Shown here one piece after another: positions 1 to 4,988 of a stretch of 7,021 nucleotides of DNA. The position numbers and the translations under genes are program-made. The DNA comes from Candidatus Methanofastidiosia archaeon. Lineage in GTDB: Archaea > Methanobacteriota_B > Thermococci > Methanofastidiosales > NM3. Where the stretch lies: NCBI GenBank assembly GCA_020854925.1, contig JAHKLV010000095.1:1-7021 (forward strand), written 5' to 3'. How positions within the stretch are numbered: position 1 is the first letter of the stretch; every line of letters begins with the position of its first letter. The notes below the pieces were generated by a model. That model ran no database searches, was not told the DNA's origin, and saw only the letters and a program-made list of their open reading frames with translations.

Positions 1-805
1 AGAATCGGAACAGTATGTCGCCTACGATACGCGACGTGTCATCACCCACTACAACGGCACCCTCGCACCCCCGGGACAGGTCGTAGACATCCGCACCTGC
101 ATGGTTGATAAAGGCCACCCCGCTGCCGGCCAGGGGCGTGATGCGCGGAGGGGTGTTCTCTCCCCGAAGCTGGCGAGTACTGCAGCACTTGGCGTGGGCA
201 ATATCTATGTCACCTATCTTTTCAAGGCCGTGCGCCTTGACATCGATGCCGTCAGTGGCGACGATGCGCCCCCCGCTCGTCGTTATGGAGACCCGAGTGT
301 CTGTTGCCACCCCGATAAGGATATTGTCACACAAAACATACTCCCCTGGTTCGCATGCCTGGAGATGGCGTGAGACCTCCATACCGTCTTGTGAAACAAG
401 AACGGCAGGGCGTATGGGTGGCTCCTCGGAAAATCCCATGCCGCGAAGCGTCTCGATGACAAACTGCGGCATGCCGAGATTCCACACGGTGAAGATGCCG
501 TGCCGGCAATCCACGTGGAGTATCGGCTTGCGGGTGCCGGCATGGTCAACGATGATGCGGGAAAACGACATGCCTGACTCCTTGGTCTTGGGACATATGA
601 CCAGAAGGAGCACATCGTAGGGAAGCGACTCACGTATGACCTTTCCGGGCATCTCAGGTATTGAACGTATTGTTTCAAGCCCATGGTCATGTGCGGCGGT
701 GCGACCCATGGTACCCGCCTGATAATACCCGAAGTCGGGAAAGGCGTCCATCAGGCGCACGGCATGCCCTTCGTCAAAGACGTCGGGACCGTGGAACAGG
801 AGCAC
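1..805 (-). CDS. DUF2117-like conserved archaeal protein, partial (3' end outside window)
   Basis: An uninterrupted minus-strand frame of 268 codons runs off the left edge, so the C-terminus is missing. The N-terminus reads MLLFHGPDVFDEG, followed by GTMGRTAAHDHGLE at residues 31-44. From memory, an HGP start plus a GTMGRTA segment is typical of DUF2117, an uncharacterised family found mainly in methanogens; no function is established. Later segments include CPKTKESG (71-78), which may face a ligand site, HVDCRHGIFTVWNLGMPQ (97-114) and paired cysteines at 207-208. There is no signal peptide or membrane segment, so it is probably cytoplasmic. I chose the GTG at 805, four bases after the upstream stop, because it puts the HGP motif at the N-terminus. 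In-frame ATGs at 863-871 would add 20-22 low-complexity residues that overlap the upstream gene. It is probably co-transcribed and translationally coupled with the helical-repeat gene before it. The family call is moderately sure; the coding call is firm. Confidence 0.75.
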   Translation of the reverse strand, partial: MLLFHGPDVFDEGHAVRLMDAFPDFGYYQAGTMGRTAAHDHGLETIRSIPEMPGKVIRESLPYDVLLLVICPKTKESGMSFSRIIVDHAGTRKPILHVDCRHGIFTVWNLGMPQFVIETLRGMGFSEEPPIRPAVLVSQDGMEVSRHLQACEPGEYVLCDNILIGVATDTRVSITTSGGRIVATDGIDVKAHGLEKIGDIDIAHAKCCSTRQLRGENTPPRITPLAGSGVAFINHAGADVYDLSRGCEGAVVVGDDTSRIVGDILFRF

Positions 806-809
806 CTTC

Positions 810-1388
810 CTATTCCCGGTACAGGGACCGGTAGAATTTTTTCCGTTCCTGGGACCACTCTGCATCATCATGCTCTCCTTGCTGCTGCCAGTATAGTGAA
901 TTCTTCTCCCACGCATCCAGGGGCAGGTCGTACGTGCGTGCAGGAAGACCAAGGGCATAGCGTATCTCCGCCGCGTGCTCGTAGGCGTCTGCAGCTACGA
1001 AGTAATTATGGGCCTCCTCCTGTGAACGACCGATATCCTCATAAATGCCCAATGCCTGACGCATGAGCCCGGCAACCTCGTACCGGCAGGCCACCTCGTA
1101 GGCAAGAAACGCATCGAGGAGAAATCCGTGCCGGGAAGACTGTGCCCGCGCCTGTTCAAGATAGGAGACGCTCTCCTCGTACCGAGAAAGGGCGGCAGTC
1201 AGCCTGCTGCACTGGTAGTACCCGTATGCTGCAAGAAAGTATGACCCCTTTGAGACCTTGAGGCCGGCAAAGGCTTCCCACGAGGAAAGCGCCCCGTCAA
1301 CGTCCCCTAGGCGCTCGTAGCGCTTTGCCATGTACTCGTGCTTTCGTGCCTCATAGTACGCATCACCTTCCACCTTATCCCAGCGCAT
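810..1388 (-). CDS. Alpha-helical (TPR/SNAP-like) repeat protein
   Basis: A complete frame of 192 residues. The sequence is almost entirely helix-forming and rich in Ala, Tyr, Glu and Arg. TPR-like spacing appears at several places: YYEARKHEYMAKRYERLGDVDGAL (in part, 11-34), SYFLAAYGYYQCSRLTAAL (49-67), FLAYEVACRYEVAGLMRQAL (94-113) and YFVAADAYEHAAEIRYALG (129-147). This suggests an alpha-solenoid of four or five helical hairpins resembling TPR or alpha-SNAP repeats, normally a protein-protein interaction scaffold. There is no signal peptide or catalytic motif. The ATG at 1388 follows GGGGAT, a weak ribosome binding site. The gene leads a two-gene unit with the DUF2117-like gene, which starts four bases after its stop, so the two may act together (inference). 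The specific family was not recognised. Confidence 0.78.
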   Translation of the reverse strand: MRWDKVEGDAYYEARKHEYMAKRYERLGDVDGALSSWEAFAGLKVSKGSYFLAAYGYYQCSRLTAALSRYEESVSYLEQARAQSSRHGFLLDAFLAYEVACRYEVAGLMRQALGIYEDIGRSQEEAHNYFVAADAYEHAAEIRYALGLPARTYDLPLDAWEKNSLYWQQQGEHDDAEWSQERKKFYRSLYRE

Positions 1389-1455
1389 GCCATCCCCGGC
1401 ACACGTCTGAAGGGATATTTTTAAAGATTATGGTCCTATATATGGTGGTGGACCT
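1389..1455. promoter_or_regulatory. Divergent promoter region with interleaved TATA-like elements
   Basis: This 66-base gap separates the start of the minus-strand helical-repeat gene from the start of the plus-strand membrane-protein gene. TATATAT at 1437-1443 lies at the right distance to start minus-strand transcription near 1414, giving a leader of about 25 bases. TTTTTAAA at 1418-1425 fits a plus-strand start near 1447, just at the GGTGGTG ribosome binding site (1444-1450). If both are right, the two core promoters overlap and would compete for TBP/TFB. Start sites are inferred from spacing only. Confidence 0.5.
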
Positions 1456-1800
1456 ATGCTATCAAAAGAACAGCGGACACTGAACAGACGGATAGAATCC
1501 GCATCCTGGGCACTTTTTCTCATATTTGTGGGCCTCATGCTTCTCATTGACGAGGCGCGCGTCCCCAAGGGCGCATGGATGATAGGGATAGGAGGCATAC
1601 TCCTTGCCCTGAACGTGATGCGCGTGATACAAACGCTGCCGCTAAGCTCGTTCTCTACAGGCGTCGGTGTTTTCCTCGTTATCCTAGGCACGGCAGATTA
1701 TGCCTCATATTCGCTTGACAAGGGCCCGCTCGTACTGCTTCTCGTAGGAATCTTCCTCCTCGGAAGGGTGCTTAAGGGAGATACAAGAAAAGAGGGGTAG
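1456..1800 (+). CDS. Small integral membrane protein, four predicted transmembrane segments
   Basis: A 114-residue protein with a basic cytoplasmic N-terminus (MLSKEQRTLNRRIES) and four hydrophobic stretches at about 18-31, 38-55, 68-84 and 91-104. It ends in a short charged tail (KGDTRKEG). The ATG at 1456 follows a good GGTGGTG ribosome binding site with five-base spacing. Its architecture, two helical hairpins joined by short loops with Gly-rich second segments (GIGGILLAL), resembles small DUF5668/LiaF-N-like membrane domains, but I cannot assign a family. By the positive-inside rule both termini are probably cytoplasmic. It is transcribed alone, divergent from the helical-repeat gene and convergent with the GLYWGD peptide genes. 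No function can be inferred; a tie to the neighbouring exported peptides is only positional. Confidence 0.82.
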   Translation: MLSKEQRTLNRRIESASWALFLIFVGLMLLIDEARVPKGAWMIGIGGILLALNVMRVIQTLPLSSFSTGVGVFLVILGTADYASYSLDKGPLVLLLVGIFLLGRVLKGDTRKEG

Positions 1801-1803
1801 GAA

Positions 1804-1842
1804 CCCCGCCTTCGGCGGGGCTCCATCGTGCCGAGGAGGCAC
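1804..1842 (+). terminator. Two GC-rich hairpins between convergent genes
   Basis: Just after the stop at 1800, CCCCGCC and GGCGGGG (1804-1810 and 1814-1820) form a perfect seven-pair stem with a TTC loop. A second, weaker stem pairs GTGCC with GGCAC (1828-1832 and 1838-1842). Neither is followed by a T-run on the plus strand, so these are not classical intrinsic terminators. They may stabilise the 3' end of the membrane-protein mRNA or block read-through from both convergent sides. Confidence 0.45.
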
Positions 1843-1868
1843 CGGGGAGGAAAAGGGGGAAGCTGTAC

Positions 1869-2129
1869 TTAGTCTCCCCAGTACAATCCACTCGTGATGG
1901 TTATTTCCGGCTCGTCGAAAACAAATTTGTCACACAGCCGGGCGCGAAGCCGATCCCTCACCTGTGCCGGAACAATATCCGCGGCAGGGAACTCACAGCC
2001 AGGGCCTTCGCCAGGGGTCGTTATCGAGTCGCCCCAGTAGAGGCCTTCTGCAGCAACGGACCCTGCGCTGACCAGTGCCAGCACCATTATCCAGAATAAT
2101 CCTAGTACCATTACAGTTCGCAACTTCAT
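1869..2129 (-). CDS. Small exported protein with twin GLYWGD motifs (paralog A)
   Basis: An 86-residue protein of unknown function. Residues 1-27 form a secretory signal: MKLR basic start, hydrophobic core to about 21, then AGSVAA with a VAA signal-peptidase motif, predicting a mature chain from Glu28. The mature chain opens EGLYWGDS (28-35) and the protein ends in GLYWGD (81-86), so the same hexapeptide caps both ends. The 45-residue middle contains two cysteines (45, 66), a Gly/Pro-rich start and an Arg-rich segment VRDRLRARLC (57-66). The ATG at 2129 follows GTGGTG at 2135-2140. A second paralog lies upstream at 2225-2443 and aligns without gaps over the first 35 residues. It has its own TATA box, so it is probably monocistronic. 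I do not recognise the family. A secreted signalling or antimicrobial peptide, a surface component or a modified-peptide precursor are all possible. It is real by paralogy, signal and start context. Confidence 0.8.
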   Translation of the reverse strand: MKLRTVMVLGLFWIMVLALVSAGSVAAEGLYWGDSITTPGEGPGCEFPAADIVPAQVRDRLRARLCDKFVFDEPEITITSGLYWGD

Positions 2130-2161
2130 ATGAACACCACTTATGCATGTAGATATGTTAG

Positions 2162-2169
2162 TATATAAA
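2162..2169 (-). promoter_or_regulatory. TATA box of GLYWGD paralog A
   Basis: On the minus strand this reads TTTATATA, a near-ideal archaeal TATA box, preceded by an A-rich BRE-like stretch. Its centre is about 36 bases before the ATG at 2129, predicting a start near 2140 and a leader of about ten bases that contains the GTGGTG ribosome binding site. Confidence 0.65.
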
Positions 2170-2174
2170 TTTTA

Positions 2175-2190
2175 TGGTATGATAATACCA
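2175..2190. promoter_or_regulatory. Inverted repeat just upstream of the TATA box (candidate operator)
   Basis: TGGTAT and ATACCA form a perfect six-base inverted repeat around GATA. It lies five bases upstream of the TATA box of paralog A, where archaeal activators commonly bind. In the minus-strand direction it comes after the T-run that ends paralog B, so it is not that gene's terminator stem. A regulator site is inference. Confidence 0.4.
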
Positions 2191-2199
2191 ATATATCGC

Positions 2200-2214
2200 A
2201 AAAAAAAGAGGAGG
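2200..2214 (-). terminator. T-run terminator of GLYWGD paralog B
   Basis: About ten bases after the stop of paralog B the minus strand reads CCTCCTC followed by eight consecutive T residues (2207-2200). A T-tract without a stem is the usual archaeal termination signal, so the two paralogs are probably transcribed separately. Confidence 0.6.
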
Positions 2215-2224
2215 GAGACTAGGT

Positions 2225-2443
2225 TTAATCTCCCCAGTACAGACCACAAAGCACAAATCGTACCGGTTGCTTGAAAACGGGAAGCGGCTCGGTCGCTATC
2301 GGTTCTGTTGTTACCGGTTCATCATCTACGGGCTCTACGGAATCTCCCCAGTACAGGCCCTCTGCAGCAACGGATCCAGCAGCAGCGATAGGCACAAGCA
2401 CCAGCCAGAAAATTCCCAATACTATCAGGAGTTTTTTGTTCAA
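2225..2443 (-). CDS. Small exported protein with twin GLYWGD motifs (paralog B)
   Basis: A 72-residue protein starting at TTG 2443. An in-frame GTG at 2452 would add three residues, but it lies inside the ribosome binding site GAGGTGG. The TTG start also makes the first 35 residues align without gaps to paralog A: VLG at 8-10, FW at 12-13, and GSVAAEGLYWGDS at 23-35 are all identical. The signal is MNKK, a hydrophobic core to about 22, and a VAA motif before Glu28. The mature chain begins EGLYWGDS and ends CGLYWGD (66-72). The middle is unlike paralog A: acidic and rich in Pro and Thr, with a TEP repeat (TTEP, ATEP at 45-53), then a more basic and hydrophobic stretch before Cys66. Only the two end motifs and the signal are conserved, which marks the ends as the functional parts. 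Family unknown. Confidence 0.8.
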   Translation of the reverse strand: MNKKLLIVLGIFWLVLVPIAAAGSVAAEGLYWGDSVEPVDDEPVTTEPIATEPLPVFKQPVRFVLCGLYWGD

Positions 2444-2448
2444 ATAAA

Positions 2449-2455
2449 CCACCTC
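2449..2455 (-). promoter_or_regulatory. Ribosome binding site deciding the TTG start of paralog B
   Basis: On the minus strand GAGGTGG is followed by five bases (TTTAT) and then TTG at 2443. This strong match to the 16S 3' end, at normal spacing, selects TTG over the GTG at 2452, which overlaps the site itself. Confidence 0.7.
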
Positions 2456-2476
2456 AAGATTAAAACTCCTGATAAG

Positions 2477-2484
2477 TATTTAAA
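2477..2484 (-). promoter_or_regulatory. TATA box of GLYWGD paralog B
   Basis: The minus strand reads TTTAAATA about 37 bases before the TTG start, the same geometry as the TATA box of paralog A. Further AT-rich candidates (2491-2508) and a small palindrome, TACTAGTA at 2507-2514, lie upstream and could give an alternative start or bind a regulator. Confidence 0.55.
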
Positions 2485-2587
2485 CATTCACATATATATT
2501 AAAATATACTAGTACACGCATACCTGGTTTTATCTGGAGACATGTTTGGTTCCCTCAAAGGAATACTGCTACCTATACATGAAGGGA

Positions 2588-2608
2588 ATAAAGTATAAAG
2601 AAAAAGAA
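2588..2608 (-). terminator. T-rich terminator of the pentose phosphate operon
   Basis: Immediately after the transaldolase stop the minus strand becomes T-rich, with CTTCTTTTTCTTT in this interval and further T/A-rich sequence after it. There is no clear stem, as expected for archaeal termination. It separates the operon from the promoter of GLYWGD paralog B. Confidence 0.5.
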
Positions 2609-2611
2609 GAG

Positions 2612-3256
2612 TTACTGGGTAACCGACTGCCAATCCTTGAGAAATGCTGCCAGGCCCTTGTCGGTGAGGGGATGCATAAACATCTTGTCAAGGACGCCTG
2701 CGGGAATAGTGGCGATGTCGGCACCCATTCGGGCCGATTCAACGACGTGCAGGGGATGGCGAATACTGGCAACGATAACCTCGGCGTCAAATCCGTAGGT
2801 GGTGCACATGGTGACGATGTCGGCAACGACTTCCATGCCGTTGTGTCCGATGTCATCAAGCCGCCCCACAAACGGCGACACGTAGTTTGTTCCCGCCTTC
2901 ATGGCGATGAGTGCCTGCGGCGCGGAAAAGATAAGGGTGGTGTTGGTGGCAATATCCTCATCCCGAAGGAAGGGGAGGGCGCGGACACCCTCTTTGATAA
3001 ACGGTACCTTCACCACGATGTTGTCGGACCATGTGGCAAATTCACGCGCCTCGGCAAGAATGCCGTCCGTGTCGGTGCTTGTGGCCTCGACAGAGACCGG
3101 TCCGTCGACCACGGAACAGATGTCACGGATGATATCCTTAAACGTCCCTTCCTCCTTTGCGATGAGGGAAGGATTCGTGGTCACGCCATCGACAAGACCC
3201 ATGTCGGTCCAGTACTTGATGTCGGACAGTCGTGCTGTGTCAAGAAAAAACTTCAT
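2612..3256 (-). CDS. tal: Transaldolase (small TalC/MipB-type)
   Basis: A 214-residue cytoplasmic enzyme of the short TIM-barrel transaldolase / fructose-6-phosphate aldolase family, at the family's usual length of about 215. It transfers dihydroxyacetone between sedoheptulose-7-phosphate and glyceraldehyde-3-phosphate. Visible motifs are FLDTA with Asp6, GVTTNPSLIAK (24-34), the Schiff-base Lys83 in NIVVKVPF, NTTLIFS (105-111) and YVSPFVGRLDDIG (125-137). Two positions separate the subgroups: Glu57, where E. coli fructose-6-phosphate aldolase has Gln59, and Phe129, where that aldolase has Tyr131. Both favour transaldolase activity. It is the last gene of the operon; its ATG shares one base with the TAA of the transketolase C subunit (TAATG), and GGGAG upstream serves as ribosome binding site. 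Confidence 0.95.
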   Translation of the reverse strand: MKFFLDTARLSDIKYWTDMGLVDGVTTNPSLIAKEEGTFKDIIRDICSVVDGPVSVEATSTDTDGILAEAREFATWSDNIVVKVPFIKEGVRALPFLRDEDIATNTTLIFSAPQALIAMKAGTNYVSPFVGRLDDIGHNGMEVVADIVTMCTTYGFDAEVIVASIRHPLHVVESARMGADIATIPAGVLDKMFMHPLTDKGLAAFLKDWQSVTQ

Positions 3257-4176
3257 TATGTCAACTCCCGAGCTTTCTTTACGATACTATCGGCAGAAAG
3301 GCCGTATTTTATGTAGAGGTCGCGAGGCGACCCCGATTCGGTAAACGAGCGTACGCCAAGCCGCGAGACGCGGGTGGGGTATGCGCTGCTGAGGAACTCG
3401 CAGACGCGTCCGCCCATGCCGCCGTAGACGCTGTGGTCCTCCACGGTGATGATTCTGCCGCAACGCTTGGCTGCGGCGACGATGGTCTTTTCATCAAAGG
3501 GACGCAGGACCTGCATGTCGATGACCTGGGCGGAGATGCCGTCTCCTTCCAGGATGCCCGCCGCTTTGAGAGCGTCATGCGTTGAATACCCGCAGGTGAA
3601 GATGGTAACGTCATCACCCTCCCGCAGGACATGTGAGTGGGAAGGATCAAACGGCTCCTCTGGGTCATAGAGGTACTCGACGCTGTCGCGAAAGAGCCTG
3701 ACGTAGGCGGGATGGGGCGAATCATAGACATGGTGGATGGTTGCATACGCCGATTGCGGGTCGCTCGGGACGTAAATCTCCATGTTGGGGAGTGTCCGCA
3801 TCATAGCGAGGTCCTCGTTGGCGTGGTGGCTTGCGCCGTCCTTGCCCACGGAGATGCCGCCGTGCGTGGAAACAAAGTTGACCTTGAGGTCGGGATAGGC
3901 CACACACATACGAATCTGGTCAAAGGACCGCCCCGGGACAAAGGAGCAGAACGTGGAGACAAACGGGCGCAGGCCACATGAGGCCATGCCGGCTGCGGTG
4001 GATACCATATCCTGCTCGCTAATCCCCATATTAAAGAATCGGTCCGGAAATGCGCTGCCAAACATCCCTGTCTTTGTGGAGTTTGAAAGGTCTGCATCGA
4101 GGGCAACAACGCGCTCATCACGTTGCCCAAGCTCCAGAAGCGCCTTCCCGTATTGGTCCCTGACATTGACCTTCAT
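3256..4176 (-). CDS. Transketolase, C-terminal subunit (pyrimidine-binding and C domains)
   Basis: A 306-residue subunit of the split archaeal transketolase. With the N-terminal subunit it moves two-carbon ketol units between sugar phosphates using thiamine diphosphate. The pyrimidine-binding domain covers about residues 1-170. It holds Glu54 in MGISEQDM, the glutamate that activates the cofactor's aminopyrimidine ring, and THGGISVGKDGASHH (104-118), the usual substrate-side loop. A transketolase C domain follows from about 185 (DVTIFTCGYSTHDAL to the end). The ATG at 4176 fits the family start (MKVNVRDQYGKAL) and overlaps the N-subunit stop in ATGA, with GGGAGTG upstream. An in-frame extension back to 4242 is open but lies inside the upstream gene and is unlikely to be used. 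DXS or pyruvate dehydrogenase E1-beta relatives are less likely given the partner genes. Confidence 0.94.
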   Translation of the reverse strand: MKVNVRDQYGKALLELGQRDERVVALDADLSNSTKTGMFGSAFPDRFFNMGISEQDMVSTAAGMASCGLRPFVSTFCSFVPGRSFDQIRMCVAYPDLKVNFVSTHGGISVGKDGASHHANEDLAMMRTLPNMEIYVPSDPQSAYATIHHVYDSPHPAYVRLFRDSVEYLYDPEEPFDPSHSHVLREGDDVTIFTCGYSTHDALKAAGILEGDGISAQVIDMQVLRPFDEKTIVAAAKRCGRIITVEDHSVYGGMGGRVCEFLSSAYPTRVSRLGVRSFTESGSPRDLYIKYGLSADSIVKKARELT

Positions 4177-4988
4177 AGCGAACACTCCCTGAGCGCGGCA
4201 TCGCACGCATCTGATGAAAGCGGTTTTCCATGCCAGTTGCACTTTCCCGCCATGCAGGAAACCCCCTTGCCCTTGACCGTTGCGGCGATGATCACCGATG
4301 GCCCGGTTGCATCGCGGGCCTGGCGAAGCACGAGCTGAAGGGCTGCCACATCATGGCCGTCAACCTCAAAGACGTTCCAACCAAAGGACTGGAACTTCGC
4401 CGAAAGCGGTTCGAGCGCCTTTATCTCCTCCGTGGTACCGTCACACTGGAGCATGTTGCGGTCGATGATGGCTACCACCCGTGAAAGGCCGTGGTGCGAG
4501 GCGCTCATGGCCGCCTCCCAGACCTGGCCTTCCTGAAGCTCACCGTCGCCTAGCAACACGTACGTTGTCGCATCGCTGTGTCCCTGGAGACGGCAGGCAA
4601 GCGCCATGCCGTTGGCAACAGAAAGGCCCATACCAAGAGAACCTGTGGAAAAATCGACACCGGGCGTCTTGTTCATGTCAGGATGACCCTGGAGCCTGCT
4701 TCCCACGGACCGGAGGGAGGCAAGCTCATCCCGGGAAATAAATCCCTTAAGCGAAAGGGCCGAATAGTAGGCCGGGGCAGCATGACCTTTAGAGAGGACA
4801 AACCGGTCCCGACAGGGGTCTTCAGGCTTCATAGGGTCGATGTTCATGATATCAAGGATAAGAACGCCGATAATCTCGGCACATGAAAGGCAGCTGGACG
4901 GGTGTCCAGACTGTGCCCCCGTCGTCATGCGGAGGGCGTCGGTGCGGATGGTGCCGCACAGGGATTCCAGGGTCTTTGTGTCCATCAT
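4173..4988 (-). CDS. Transketolase, N-terminal subunit (thiamine diphosphate-binding domain)
   Basis: A 271-residue subunit that binds the diphosphate end of thiamine diphosphate and Mg2+. Visible features are SGHP with His29, SKGHAAPA with His69, QGHPD with His102, TGSLGMGLSVANGMAL (115-130), and the cofactor signature starting GDGELQEG (147-154) and ending at DRN (176-178), so Asp148 and Asn178 are the likely metal ligands. The C-terminus has KGKGVS and NWHGKP, common in N-terminal transketolase halves. Length matches the archaeal split form (about 270) rather than a full 660-residue transketolase. The ATG at 4988 overlaps the epimerase stop in ATGA; a second in-frame ATG follows directly at 4985. 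The stop overlaps the next gene in the same way, so the two subunits are probably made in equal amounts by translational coupling. Confidence 0.95.
   Translation of the reverse strand: MMDTKTLESLCGTIRTDALRMTTGAQSGHPSSCLSCAEIIGVLILDIMNIDPMKPEDPCRDRFVLSKGHAAPAYYSALSLKGFISRDELASLRSVGSRLQGHPDMNKTPGVDFSTGSLGMGLSVANGMALACRLQGHSDATTYVLLGDGELQEGQVWEAAMSASHHGLSRVVAIIDRNMLQCDGTTEEIKALEPLSAKFQSFGWNVFEVDGHDVAALQLVLRQARDATGPSVIIAATVKGKGVSCMAGKCNWHGKPLSSDACDAALRECSL

Noticed and set aside
101..690. Open frames on both strands at the left edge
   Set aside because: The real gene is a different minus-strand frame that stays open from 805 to the edge and carries the HGP and GTMGRTA motifs.
1804..1820. Classical bacterial rho-independent terminator
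   Set aside because: The stem is strong but no T-run follows on the plus strand, so only a possible 3'-end or barrier role was recorded.
1872..2359. The four near-repeats containing CCCCAGTA as a DNA repeat or CRISPR-like array
   Set aside because: Spacing is irregular, copies differ at synonymous positions and all lie in frame as GLYWGD codons, so they are protein repeats.
2444..2611. A hidden small gene or RNA in the AT-rich gap before the transaldolase stop
   Set aside because: Only promoter-like and T-rich terminator sequence is visible; no supported start, ribosome binding site or stable fold was found.
2546..3316. Long open frame on the plus strand opposite the transaldolase gene
   Set aside because: It is antisense to a clearly identified enzyme, matches no known domain, and arises from the codon bias of the GC-rich opposite strand.
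3637..3981. Plus-strand and alternative minus-strand open frames across the transketolase genes
   Set aside because: They overlap genes with intact catalytic motifs and have low-complexity, Arg/Pro/Ser-rich translations typical of frame shadows.
4177..4242. N-terminal extension of the transketolase C subunit
   Set aside because: The extra residues lie inside the upstream gene, are unlike the family, and the ATG at 4176 has a ribosome binding site and an ATGA overlap.
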